Shown here in pieces: positions 32,340 through 40,187 of a DNA stretch of 64,000 nucleotides; within the stretch, counting starts at the first letter, position 1; the number at the start of each line of letters is the position of its first letter. The notes beneath the pieces were generated by a model. It was not told where the DNA came from. It ran no database searches and worked only from the letters and a program-made list of their open reading frames with translations. Origin of the DNA: Streptomyces sp. CNQ-509 (GTDB lineage Bacteria; Actinomycetota; Actinomycetes; Streptomycetales; Streptomycetaceae); contig NZ_CP011492.1 in the NCBI RefSeq assembly GCF_001011035.1, positions 4,553,516 to 4,617,515 of the forward strand. The letters are read 5' to 3'. The position numbers were made by a program, and so were the translations under genes.

Positions 32340-34324
32340 CGGCGACGGCGGCGGAGCAGACGGAGACCGTACGGGCCGGAGCGCGGGGCCCGTTCGAGGC
32401 GGCCAGGACCTGGCTGGCGGACGCGCTGCGGAGCCGCTGGGCGGCCGGGGAGGGCCTGCCGCCCACCCGCGAACCCGGCGTCCCGCTTCCCCTCGTCGTC
32501 CCCCTCGGCGCCGCGGACACCCTGCACCCCGGCCGCGACCCGTGGCCGGACGAGCGCCCCGGCGCCACCGTGCACCTCACCTCCCGCGCGGTGCTCGTCG
32601 GCCCCTGGGGCGCCGGACCGGATCCGGTCGCAGGCGGACCGCCCGCACCGCGGCCCGCCTGCGGCCGGTGCCTCGCGATGCGGTGGCAGCGGCTGCGTAC
32701 CCGCTCCGAACGGGAGGCGCTGGAAGGCGGGTTCGCCCCGGAGGGCGGTGCCGCGTGGCCGGTGCTCACCGACCACGCCGCCGACGCCGTGTGGGCGGTG
32801 TGCCGGGCGGTCGCCGGCCGGCGCTCGCCCGACGGTCTTGCCCAGGTCACCCGCGTCGACCTCGGCACCCTGGCGCTCGCCACCTTCCCGCTGCTCCCCG
32901 AACCGCTCTGCCCCGCCTGCGTCACGCCCGCAGACGACGCGCCCGAGCACGGCCGGATGTACCTCGCCCCCACCCCGAAGCCGGCCCCCGACGTCTACCG
33001 CGTCACCCCGCTCGCCGCCCTCGACCTCCCCGAGGCGGCCCTCGCCAACCCCGTCTGCGGCGCCCTCGGCTCCACCACCCACCTCAACCCCGCGTCGACC
33101 ACCACCGCGCCGATCTCCGGCAGCGCCTTCGTCCGCGGCTACGCCGGGCTCAACGACGTCACGTTCTCCGGACAGGCCGACGCGTACGCCACCAGCCGCA
33201 CCCTCGCCTACCTGGAGGGCCTGGAGCGCTACGCCGGCACCCACGCCCGCCGCGGCCTGCGCCCCGTGACCGCCTCGCTCGGCGAACTCGCCGCCGAGTG
33301 GGGCGAGAACGCCGTCGTCGACCCGCGGCGCACCGGGCTGTACTCCCCGGAGACGTACCGCGACGACCCCATGGTGGACCCCTTCGACCCGGCCCGGCCC
33401 ATCCCCTGGATCTGGGGCCACTGCCTGCGCGACGACCACCCCGTGCTCGTACCGGCGCGGCTGGTGCACTACAGCGCCGGGCTGCCGTCCGACAACTTCG
33501 TCTTCGAGTGCTCCAACGGCTGCGCCACGGGCGGCTCGCTCGCCGAGGCCGCGCTGTACGGGCTGCTGGAGCTGATCGAGCGCGACGCGTTCCTCCTCGC
33601 CTGGTACGGGCGCGCCCCCCTCACCCGCGTCGACCCCCGCCCGGCCGGCGATCCGCGGGTGCGCGGCATGCTGGACCGGGCGGCGCTCCTCGGCTACGAG
33701 GTACGGGCCTTCGACACCCGCAGCGACCTGGGCATCCCGGTGATCACGGCGGTGGCGGTCCGGGAGGACGGCGGCGACGGGCTGCTGTCGTTCGGCGCCG
33801 CCGCGGCCCTGGACCCGGCGGCCGCGCTGACCGGCGCGCTCAGCGAGGTGCTGACGTACATCCCGCACCTGCCGTACCAGGTGGCCGAGCGGCGCGCCGA
33901 ACTGGAGGAGATGGCAGAGGACTTCGGCCGCGTACGGCAACTGAAGGACCACGCCCAGCTCTACGGGCTGCCGCGGATGGCCGCACACGCCCGGGACTTC
34001 CTCACCGGCGACCCCGCGCTGCCGCTGGCCGACGTCTACGCCGACTGGGCGCAGGTGCGCCCCGCGACGCTGGATCTCCGCGACGACCTGCGGCTGCTCG
34101 TCGACGCGCTGGCGGTGCACGGGTACGACGCGGTGGCCGTCGACCAGACGACGCCCGAGCAGCGGGCGGTGGGCCTGCGGACGGTGGCGACGCTGGCGCC
34201 GGGGCTGCTGCCGCTCGACTTCGGCTGGCACCGGCAGCGAGCGCTCGGGATGCCGCGGCTGCTGGCGGCGGCATCCGCCTCGACCGGAGGCGGGCTGCGT
34301 ACCGTGCCGCACCCGTTCCCGTAG
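32336..34324 (+). CDS. YcaO-domain cyclodehydratase, second copy
   Basis: A 662-residue paralogue of the first YcaO with the same plan: an N-terminal docking part with CGRCLAMRWQRLRTRSEREA and CPACVTPADD, then the YcaO domain (YLEGLERYAG, CSNGCATGGSLAEAALYGLL, LIERDAFLLAWYGRAPLTR, GALSEVLTYIPH) and the same PHPFP end. Both copies keep the ATP-binding glutamates, so both may be active. One could make thiazoles and the other (methyl)oxazoles, or each may act on a different stretch of the core. No TfuA partner, expected for thioamide formation, is encoded nearby. Confidence 0.9.
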   Translation: MTATAAEQTETVRAGARGPFEAARTWLADALRSRWAAGEGLPPTREPGVPLPLVVPLGAADTLHPGRDPWPDERPGATVHLTSRAVLVGPWGAGPDPVAGGPPAPRPACGRCLAMRWQRLRTRSEREALEGGFAPEGGAAWPVLTDHAADAVWAVCRAVAGRRSPDGLAQVTRVDLGTLALATFPLLPEPLCPACVTPADDAPEHGRMYLAPTPKPAPDVYRVTPLAALDLPEAALANPVCGALGSTTHLNPASTTTAPISGSAFVRGYAGLNDVTFSGQADAYATSRTLAYLEGLERYAGTHARRGLRPVTASLGELAAEWGENAVVDPRRTGLYSPETYRDDPMVDPFDPARPIPWIWGHCLRDDHPVLVPARLVHYSAGLPSDNFVFECSNGCATGGSLAEAALYGLLELIERDAFLLAWYGRAPLTRVDPRPAGDPRVRGMLDRAALLGYEVRAFDTRSDLGIPVITAVAVREDGGDGLLSFGAAAALDPAAALTGALSEVLTYIPHLPYQVAERRAELEEMAEDFGRVRQLKDHAQLYGLPRMAAHARDFLTGDPALPLADVYADWAQVRPATLDLRDDLRLLVDALAVHGYDAVAVDQTTPEQRAVGLRTVATLAPGLLPLDFGWHRQRALGMPRLLAAASASTGGGLRTVPHPFP

Positions 34325-34348
34325 CGGATGCCCGGCTCACCGCACACC

Positions 34349-34390
34349 GCAGCCCTCGCGGGAGGACGGACTCCGTCCCGCGAGGGCTGC
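34349..34390. terminator. Bidirectional hairpin terminator between ycaO-2 and the precursor gene
   Basis: GCAGCCCTCGCGGGA (34349-34363) and TCCCGCGAGGGCTGC (34376-34390) form a perfect 15-bp stem with a 12-nt loop. It sits 24 bp after the second YcaO stop and 28 bp after the precursor stop on the other strand, so it can end transcription from both sides and protect the separately expressed precursor. Confidence 0.85.
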
Positions 34391-34417
34391 CTTGGGCGCG
34401 GCGTTACCGACGGATCG

Positions 34418-34591
34418 TCAGGCGCTGCACGAGGTGGTGCTGGTGGTGCTGGAGCAGGTCGAGGTGGAGGAGCAGGAGGTCGAACCGGCGAGGACGACCT
34501 CGGCCTGGTCCGAGTAGTCCGAGATCTCGAAGGTCTCCGACTCCAGCTCCAGGATCTCGTCGGCAAGCGTGGAGAGCGCCTTGTCAGCCAT
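34418..34591 (-). CDS. RiPP precursor peptide with an all Ser/Thr/Cys core
   Basis: A 57-residue peptide; ATG 34591 has GAAGGAG 6 nt upstream. The leader (residues 1-36) is acidic: MADKALSTLADEILELESET then FEISDYSDQAEVVLAG, with the 'FEISDY' block and small-residue ending typical of thiopeptide leaders. The 21-residue core from Ser37 holds 10 Ser, 7 Thr, 3 Cys (40, 46, 55) and a final Ala57, and nothing else. Cys would become thiazoles, and Ser/Thr become oxazoles or Dha/Dhb. It is transcribed apart from the enzymes, as high-copy precursors often are. Confidence 0.9.
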   Translation of the reverse strand: MADKALSTLADEILELESETFEISDYSDQAEVVLAGSTSCSSTSTCSSTTSTTSCSA

Positions 34592-34698
34592 GGGAACTCC
34601 TTCTTCCGTGAGCGGCGGTCCCGCCGTCGTGCGACCGGCGGATCCGTTGGTTGCCGAACATTCAAGCGACGGCCGCTGCCACCCCCGCCCGCGTTTCA

Positions 34699-34716
34699 CT
34701 GTCACTTCGCTGTCAC
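34699..34716. promoter_or_regulatory. Heptamer direct repeat in the precursor/amidohydrolase promoter
   Basis: CTGTCAC at 34699-34705 and 34710-34716 is an exact direct repeat with a 4-bp spacer, an 11-bp period. It lies 108 bp upstream of the precursor start and 79 bp upstream of the amidohydrolase start. The spacing is that of SARP sites, though the heptamer differs from CGGTTGG in the 17.3-kb array. Confidence 0.5.
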
Positions 34717-34794
34717 CCGGCGACAGGGGGCTGAGTCCGTACTGATCACGTCGTCGGGCAGGCTGGGACCGCCCGGAAGAGGAGCGTGGCGCGC

Positions 34795-36051
34795 ATGGCC
34801 GTACCCGCGGACGTTCTGCGGTCCGCCGTCGAATGCTGTCTCGACGTCCATCTTCACCCCGAGCCGTCCGGCGCCGAGGAACGCACCGCGGGCGTCCTCG
34901 CGGGCCGGCTCGCCGCCGCCGGCTACGCCGTCACCCGCGGCGTCGGCGGCCACGGCGTCGTCGGGCTGCTGCGCAGAGGCGAGGGCCCGACCGTGCTGCT
35001 GCGCGCCGAACTCGACGCGCTGCCGGTGACGGAGGCCAGCGGACTGCGCTACGCGAGCACCGTTCCCGGCGTCGCCCACGCCTGCGGCCACGACGTGCAC
35101 CTCGCCGCGCTCGCCGGCGCCGCCGCGCTGCTCGCCGACGACACCGACGGCTGGCGCGGCACGCTGGCCGTCGTCGGCCAGCCGGCCGAGGAGACGCTGG
35201 ACGGCGCGCTGGCGATGCTGCGCGCCGGGCTCTACGACCTCACAGGGCCGCCCGACACGGTCCTCGCCCAGCACACCGCGCCGCTGCCCGCCGGCGCCGT
35301 CGCCCACACGGACGGCGCCCCGCTGCTGGCCGGCACGGTCGCGGTCGACGCGGTGCTGCACGGCACCGGCGGCCACGCCGGGGCGCCGCACCTGACGGTG
35401 GACCCGGTGGTGTCGGCGGCGGCGGCCGTGCTGCGGCTCCAGGCGCTGGTCGCCCGCGAACGGGCCCCCGCGGAGCAGGCCGTGCTGACCGTGGGCCGGC
35501 TGCGGGCGGGTACGGAGGCGAACGTCATCCCGGACCGTGCCGAACTGGGCATCAGCCTGCGGGCGTTCGACGAGGGCACCCTGGACCGGCTGCTGGCGGG
35601 CGTCCGCCGGGTGCTGGCGGGCGAGGCGCAGGCGGCGGGCGCGCCGGAGCCGCCGGAGGTGACGGTACGGGCCCGCTCGCGGACCCTGCTGCCGGACGCG
35701 GGGTTCACCGCGGAGCTGCGGGACGCCCACGTCGCGGCGCTCGGCGGCGCCCGGGTGCTGCGCTGGCAACCGGCCACCGCGGCGGAGGACTTCGCCTGGT
35801 ACGGCCCCGCGGGCGCCGAGGTGCACGGGGCCCCCGGCGTCCGGCTCGGCTACTGGATGCTGGGCACCGTCTCCGCGTCCGCCCGCCGCGAAGCGGCCCG
35901 CACGGGGGTCCCGGTGCCGGGGAACCACTCGCCGCGGTTCGCGCCGGACCTGCGCCCGGCGCTGGAGACGGGCATCGAGGCGCTGACGGCGGCGGCGCGC
36001 CGGGCGCTGCGGGCGCGTACACCGGATGCCGCCGCCGGGGCGGGCCGATGA
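34795..36051 (+). CDS. M20-family amidohydrolase/peptidase
   Basis: A 418-residue protein; ATG 34795 is 10 nt after AGAGGAG (an upstream GTG at 34786 is too close). LLRAELDALPVTEASGLRYA (about residues 69-88), HACGHDVHLAALAGAA (~97) and VVGQPAEETLDGALAML (~130) carry the metal ligands and catalytic Glu of M20D amidohydrolases (IAA-amino acid/N-acyl hydrolases), and HGTGGHAGAPHLTVDP is the dimerisation-domain motif. It could trim the N-terminus of the exported peptide or act on another amide. It is divergent from the precursor gene and shares its promoter region. Confidence 0.85.
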   Translation: MAVPADVLRSAVECCLDVHLHPEPSGAEERTAGVLAGRLAAAGYAVTRGVGGHGVVGLLRRGEGPTVLLRAELDALPVTEASGLRYASTVPGVAHACGHDVHLAALAGAAALLADDTDGWRGTLAVVGQPAEETLDGALAMLRAGLYDLTGPPDTVLAQHTAPLPAGAVAHTDGAPLLAGTVAVDAVLHGTGGHAGAPHLTVDPVVSAAAAVLRLQALVARERAPAEQAVLTVGRLRAGTEANVIPDRAELGISLRAFDEGTLDRLLAGVRRVLAGEAQAAGAPEPPEVTVRARSRTLLPDAGFTAELRDAHVAALGGARVLRWQPATAAEDFAWYGPAGAEVHGAPGVRLGYWMLGTVSASARREAARTGVPVPGNHSPRFAPDLRPALETGIEALTAAARRALRARTPDAAAGAGR

Positions 36052-36284
36052 GCGGCGGCCGGTCGGTCGAGGTGGCGTTCGTACGCCAGGACTTCGACGC
36101 CCCGCCCGCGGAGACGACCGCGGTCCGGCTGCTCTGGCTGCTACGGGCCCATCTCCCGCACGGCCTGCGGGTCGAGTCGGAGCGGATCAGGCTGCGGCTG
36201 GCGGTGCCGGAGGTCGGGGCGACGACGGTGGCGGGCGACGCGCTGACGCACCGGGCGTGCGCCGGCTGGTCGGTGGAGAACTGA
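36048..36284 (+). CDS. Small protein of unknown function
   Basis: A 78-residue protein whose ATG overlaps the amidohydrolase stop (ATGA), so the two are translationally coupled. SVEVAFVRQDFDAPPAETTAVRLLWLLRAHLPHGLRV has beta-alpha character, and there is one Cys near the end. No family is recognised. Its tight link to the M20 gene suggests a shared role in the RiPP cluster. The gene ends 6 bp before the convergent LuxR-type regulator gene. Confidence 0.6.
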   Translation: MSGGRSVEVAFVRQDFDAPPAETTAVRLLWLLRAHLPHGLRVESERIRLRLAVPEVGATTVAGDALTHRACAGWSVEN

Positions 36285-36290
36285 CCGCGG

Positions 36291-37313
36291 TCACACCCAC
36301 CCGCGCTCGCGGGCGAGGAGCGCGGCCTGTGCGCGCGTGGAGGCGCCGAGGACCCGCAGCACGTCGGCGATGTGCCGCCGGTACGTACGCACGGAGACAC
36401 CCAGGTCCCTGGCCCCCGTCTCGTCCTTGCCCACCTCGCACATCATCCGCAGCACCCGCAGCTCCGCCTCCGACAGCTCCGGCTCCGGCTCCACGGGCTC
36501 GCGCAGCTCGACGGAGACGTCCCCGGCCTGCTCCCACACCTTCTCGAAGAGCCCCGACAGGGTGCTGACCAGCCCCCGCCCCCGTACCAGCAGCGCGCCC
36601 TCTTCGAGGTTCTTCGGGTCCTTGGGCATGAGGGCCACCCGCCCGTCGTACACGGCGAGCTGGTCCGATATCTCCTCGACCACCCGCACCTCGCCGCCCC
36701 GGGCCAGCAGCTCCCGCACGTGTCCCGCGACCCGCGGGTGCCGCAGCGTGTCCGCGGGCAGCACCAGCCGCCGCCGCACCCCGCGCTTCAGCGCCCGCCA
36801 CTCCACCGCGCGCCGCTTCAGCACCGCTTCGCTCATCAGGTGGAAGCCCGGCTCGACGGAGGCGATCTCCTCCCGGGCGAAGAAGACCAGCTCCTCCATC
36901 CTGTTGCTCAGGGCCTCCCGGTCGTCGATCTCCTCGACCCCGTGCTCACCGCCGTACGCGCCCGCCTGGCCGCCGCCGTCCGCCGGTGCCGCGGTCTCCG
37001 CGCGGAGCGTCGTCAGCACGTGCCGGCTCTGGGTGAGCCGCTGGATCTCCTGGTACATCTCGCGCAGCCGCATCTCGGTGAGCCGCGCCACGGCCTGCTC
37101 CGGGTCGACGGGGACGAACCACCCCGGCCGGTCTCCGGGTCTGAGCAGCCGCAGCCGGATCAGGCGGTCCATGGCCTCTTCCGTTTCCCGCCGGTCGAGG
37201 CCGAGCTTCACGTGGACGCCTTCGGAGGGTGAATCGGGGTTCCGGAGGAAATGCCGGTAGAGCTGTTCCTCGGCGGGGGAGACCCCGAAGACTCCCATTT
37301 CGTTGGTGTGCAC
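36291..37313 (-). CDS. LuxR-type HTH regulator with TrmB-like N-terminus
   Basis: A 340-residue protein; GTG 37313 has AGGAGG 6 nt upstream. The N-terminus (GVSPAEEQLYRHFLRNPDSP ... LIRLRLLRPGDRPGWFVPVD) is a TrmB-like winged helix, the middle is a PLD-like sensor region common in actinomycete LuxR regulators, and the C-terminal 65 residues are a GerE-type HTH (LSEAELRVLRMMCEVGKDET ... VRTYRRHIADVLRVLGASTR). Such regulators accompany goadsporin- and lanthipeptide-type clusters. It probably marks the right edge of the RiPP cluster as a second regulator. Confidence 0.85.
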   Translation of the reverse strand: MHTNEMGVFGVSPAEEQLYRHFLRNPDSPSEGVHVKLGLDRRETEEAMDRLIRLRLLRPGDRPGWFVPVDPEQAVARLTEMRLREMYQEIQRLTQSRHVLTTLRAETAAPADGGGQAGAYGGEHGVEEIDDREALSNRMEELVFFAREEIASVEPGFHLMSEAVLKRRAVEWRALKRGVRRRLVLPADTLRHPRVAGHVRELLARGGEVRVVEEISDQLAVYDGRVALMPKDPKNLEEGALLVRGRGLVSTLSGLFEKVWEQAGDVSVELREPVEPEPELSEAELRVLRMMCEVGKDETGARDLGVSVRTYRRHIADVLRVLGASTRAQAALLARERGWV

Positions 37314-37616
37314 GGCGAGCCTCCTGCTTCGAGCGGTGTGTCACGAGGGGCCGGCGGTGACCGGCCCCATGGTTCCGCGCCGTCGCCACGGCAGGGTGAA
37401 CTTCGGCGTAACGACAATTTGTCACGCCGGAGCGCGCTGCGGCATGCATACCTGAGGCAGACCGTGGAAAGCGAGGGCCCCACGCGGACTTCCGAACGAC
37501 CGTCCGTGCGGGGGAAGTCGGGGGGTGGCAGGTGTGGAGCCTTCTGGCGGGGGGCGCGGGCACGGCGGCGCGGTTATGCGGTCGCCGCCGCCGGTTGACT
37601 TTGCGACGATCACGGC
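37314..37616. other. Divergent promoter region, mostly featureless
   Basis: Just over 300 bp between the LuxR-type regulator and a methyltransferase gene. A short palindrome GACAA-T-TTGTC (37413-37423) stands out as AT-rich in GC-rich surroundings and could be an operator. No gene or RNA is visible. Confidence 0.4.
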
Positions 37617-38408
37617 ATGACCACCGACGCGACCCCCGACCCCTCCGCCGACGCCGAGTTCGACCGCCTCCTCGACGAAGCCGCCGCGACCCCCACCGAG
37701 GGCTGGGACTTCTCCTGGTTCGAGGGCCGTGCCACCGAGGCCCGGCCCTCCTGGGGCTACCAGCGGGCCATGGGCGCCCGCATGGCCGCCGCGAGCGCTT
37801 CGCTGGACATCCAGACCGGCGGCGGCGAAGTGCTCGCCGGAGTGCCGGCGCGGCCGGCGCTCTCCGTGGCCACCGAGGCGTGGCCGCCCAACGTGGCCAG
37901 GGCCACGGCCCTGCTGCACCCCCTCGGCACGGTGGTGGTCGCCGCGCCGGAGGAGCCGCCGCTGCCGTTCGCGGACGGCGCGTTCGACCTGGTGGTCAGC
38001 CGGCACCCGGTGAAGCCGTACTTCGGGGAGATCGCCCGCGTCCTGCGCCCCGGCGGGACGTACTTCGCCCAGCACGTGGGCCCCGCGAGCGTCTTCGAGC
38101 TGGTCGAGTACTTCCTCGGGCCGCAGCCCGAGGAGACGCGGCGGGGCCGCGACCCGCGGCGGGAGCGGGCGGAGGCGGAGGCGGCCGGGCTGGAGATCAC
38201 GGACCTGCGGACCGAGCGGCTGCGGATGGAGTTCCACGACGTGGGCGCGGTCGCGTACTTCCTGCGGAAGGTGATCTGGATGGTGCCGGGCTTCACCGTC
38301 GCGGCGTACCGCACGAGGCTGCGCGAGATGCACGAACTGATCGCGGCGGAGGGCCCGTTCGTCGCGCACAGCTCGCGGACGCTCTTCGAGGCGCGCAAGC
38401 CGGCCTGA
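37617..38408 (+). CDS. SAM-dependent methyltransferase
   Basis: A 263-residue class I methyltransferase-like protein. The core is atypical: the first glycine loop is weak (ALSVATEAWPPNVARATALL), but PFADGAFDLVVSRHPVKPYF followed by EIARVLRPGGTYFAQHVGPA matches motifs IV-VI of methyltransferase family 11/25, and a C-terminal FHDVGAVAYFLRKVIWMVPG block is conserved in Streptomyces homologues. The substrate is unknown. A strong hairpin follows the gene. It is not coupled to the RiPP cluster and is probably unrelated to it. Confidence 0.75.
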   Translation: MTTDATPDPSADAEFDRLLDEAAATPTEGWDFSWFEGRATEARPSWGYQRAMGARMAAASASLDIQTGGGEVLAGVPARPALSVATEAWPPNVARATALLHPLGTVVVAAPEEPPLPFADGAFDLVVSRHPVKPYFGEIARVLRPGGTYFAQHVGPASVFELVEYFLGPQPEETRRGRDPRRERAEAEAAGLEITDLRTERLRMEFHDVGAVAYFLRKVIWMVPGFTVAAYRTRLREMHELIAAEGPFVAHSSRTLFEARKPA

Positions 38409-38421
38409 GCCGGGCCGGTGG

Positions 38422-38462
38422 CGGTACGGGGCCGGGCGCGGGCCGCGCCCGGCCCCGTACCG
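38422..38462. terminator. Bidirectional 19-bp hairpin terminator
   Basis: A perfect 19-bp inverted repeat (38422-38440 with 38444-38462) around a 3-nt loop lies between the convergent methyltransferase and acetyltransferase genes. The stem begins CGGTACGGGGCCGGG. No T-tract follows, as usual in this genus. Confidence 0.85.
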
Positions 38463-38469
38463 GTGGGGA

Positions 38470-39027
38470 TCAGATACCGAACGCCGCCGGCCAGCGGATC
38501 ATGCCGCCCGGCAGCGGGTGGGCCTCGTCGAGCGCGAGGGCCATCAGCGCGTCGTCCGGCACCTCGACACTGAGCCGGATGCCGTACGCGGACGCCCGGG
38601 TGAACCCGAACCGCGGGTAGTACTCCGGGTGCCCGACGAGGACGACGTACCGCTCGCCCCGTGCCGCGGCCGCCGCCAGCGCGGCCCGCATAGCCACGGA
38701 ACCCACCCCGTCACGCTGCCGCTCGGGCCGCACGGAGACGGGACCGAGGCAGAGCGCCGGGGTGTCGCCGATGTGGCCGCGGGTGAGCAGGATGTGCCCG
38801 AGGAGCGCTGCACCGGTGGTGTCGTCCGCCGCTGCGGGCTCCGTGACGACGAGGGAGAGGCCCTCGATCCAGGCGGACTCGTCGGCGCGCAGCGTGTCGA
38901 CGATGTCGGCCTCGTGCGCGCGGCCGAAGGCGGCGAGGGTGATCTCGCGGATGACGGGGATGTCGGCGCGGGTCTCGGCGCGCGTGATCCAGGAGGTGTT
39001 GCCGGTGTTGCCCATGGTGTTGGCCAT
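38470..39027 (-). CDS. GNAT-family N-acetyltransferase
   Basis: A 185-residue protein. The acetyl-CoA motif is LGPVSVRPERQRDGVGSVAM (motif A, Q/RxxGxG/A as RQRDGVG), followed by YVVLVGHPEYYPRFGFTRAS (motif B), the pattern of YhbS-like acetyltransferases. ATG 39027 lacks a clear ribosome-binding site; a GTG at 39081 in frame has GGGAG close by and could be the true start. The substrate is unknown. A 21-codon ORF with a strong ribosome-binding site ends 31-85 bp upstream. Confidence 0.8.
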   Translation of the reverse strand: MANTMGNTGNTSWITRAETRADIPVIREITLAAFGRAHEADIVDTLRADESAWIEGLSLVVTEPAAADDTTGAALLGHILLTRGHIGDTPALCLGPVSVRPERQRDGVGSVAMRAALAAAAARGERYVVLVGHPEYYPRFGFTRASAYGIRLSVEVPDDALMALALDEAHPLPGGMIRWPAAFGI

Positions 39028-39112
39028 GATGGAGAGGGATCCGTTTCGATGGTCGTGTTCGTGGACGCCCCGCGGGCTCACGCTCCCGGCGTGGGCGGGG
39101 GTGGGAGAGAGG

Positions 39113-39178
39113 TCAGGCCACGGCCCGGGACGTGAGGGAGACCCGGACGCTGCGCACGGTGGCCTTGAGCGCGGTCAT
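39113..39178 (-). CDS. 21-residue ORF with a very strong ribosome-binding site
   Basis: ATG 39178 is preceded by GGAGGTGA at an ideal 5-nt distance. The peptide is MTALKATVRSVRVSLTSRAV plus a final Ala, basic and amphipathic, with Ser/Thr-Val repeats. It precedes the acetyltransferase gene on the same strand. It may be a leader peptide or a small functional peptide. The match to the anti-Shine-Dalgarno sequence is better than for most genes here. Confidence 0.45.
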   Translation of the reverse strand: MTALKATVRSVRVSLTSRAVA

Positions 39179-39401
39179 CAACCTCACCTCCCTCTCTTCT
39201 CTCTCCGCAGACGAACACGGCGACGGCCACTGTACACGGGGAAGCCGTCGGCCGCGCCGGGGGCGTGGACCTCTTCCGCGGGGAGGACGACGGGGGAGAC
39301 GGCGGGGGCGATCGAAGGGCTGGGGGGCCGGTTCGCGAGGGGGGTACACGGCGCTCGCCGTGACCGCGGTGGTGGCGCGCCGGCCTGGTTAACCTGGCGG
39401 G

Positions 39402-39905
39402 ATGATCGAGACGGAACGGCTCTTGCTGCGCCCGCTGACGACGGGGGACGCGGACGTCGACGCGTTTGTGGCGCTGCACGCGGATGAGCGGGTGAACAGG
39501 TTCGTGGGCGCGTACACGCCCGAGCAGGCGCGGACGCGGCTGGCCGCGATCGAGCGGCAGTGGGCGGAACGGGGGCACGGGCTGTGCGCCGTCGAGCTGA
39601 AGTCCAGCGGGGAGTTCATCGGCCGGGTGGGGCTGAACTACTGGGAAGAACTGGACGAGGTGGAACTCGGCTGGACCCTGGCGGCGGAGCACTGGGGCCA
39701 CGGCTACGCGACGGAGGCGGCCGGCGCGTGCCTGGAGTGGGGGTTCGCGACGCTGGCGGAGGAGTACTTCATCTCCCTGATCCGCCCCGCGAACACGGCG
39801 TCGGCGCGGGTGGCGGAGCGGCTGGGGTTCGAGGCGCGGCGGGAGGAGACGTTCATGGGGCACGGGGTGGCGGTGTGGGTGCGGGAGAGACCGGCCGGCG
39901 GGTGA
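39402..39905 (+). CDS. RimJ/RimL-type GNAT acetyltransferase
   Basis: A 167-residue protein starting MIETERLLLRPLTTGDADVD, the classical 'ETeRLlLRpl' opening of the Acetyltransf_3 group. EVELGWTLAAEHWGHGYATEAAGACL is the acetyl-CoA motif, followed by RPANTASARVAERLGFEARR. Members acetylate ribosomal protein N-termini, small amines or antibiotics. It stands alone, with a decayed chitin-binding fragment downstream. Confidence 0.88.
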   Translation: MIETERLLLRPLTTGDADVDAFVALHADERVNRFVGAYTPEQARTRLAAIERQWAERGHGLCAVELKSSGEFIGRVGLNYWEELDEVELGWTLAAEHWGHGYATEAAGACLEWGFATLAEEYFISLIRPANTASARVAERLGFEARREETFMGHGVAVWVRERPAGG

Positions 39906-40039
39906 GGGCTCCCGGGGGCCGGGCCCCGGAGTCCTGTGGCCGGCCCGGCTCGGGGAGAGGCGGTACGCCGTCACGTGGTGCGCCACCGGGGGGCCGTTCG
40001 CGGTGGCGGGGCGCGGTCCGTACAGGTGCGTCGGGGCGG

Positions 40040-40180
40040 TTACGCGCAGGGGCCGAGGTCCTCCCACACGCCGCTGCCGCCGCCCGGCGTCTCGCCCTGG
40101 GTCCCCCACTTGGCGCGCCAGGTACGGCCGTTGTGGGTGACCGTGTTGCCGCCGTTGTCGCCGTCGACTGCGGTGCGGCG
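40040..40180 (-). pseudogene. C-terminal chitin-binding (CBM5/12) fragment
   Basis: On the minus strand, NTVTHNGRTWRAKWGTQGET followed by PGGGSGVWEDLGPCA and a stop is the end of a type-3 chitin-binding module, including the aromatic WRAKWGTQ and the final W-x-x-L-x-x-C. No signal peptide or catalytic domain precedes it; a DasR-like operator lies just 10-20 bp upstream instead. A chitinase or chitin-oxidase gene appears to have lost everything between its promoter and its last domain. Confidence 0.75.
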
Positions 40181-40187
40181 ACCGGGT

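Noticed and set aside
32336..34324. Second YcaO as a thioamide-forming enzyme
   Set aside because: No TfuA partner is encoded and the PHPFP end matches cyclodehydratases, so thioamidation is not supported.
37617..38408. Methyltransferase as a tailoring enzyme of the RiPP cluster
   Set aside because: It is separated by a 300-bp divergent region beyond the LuxR-type gene, has its own terminator, and no coupling to the cluster is seen.
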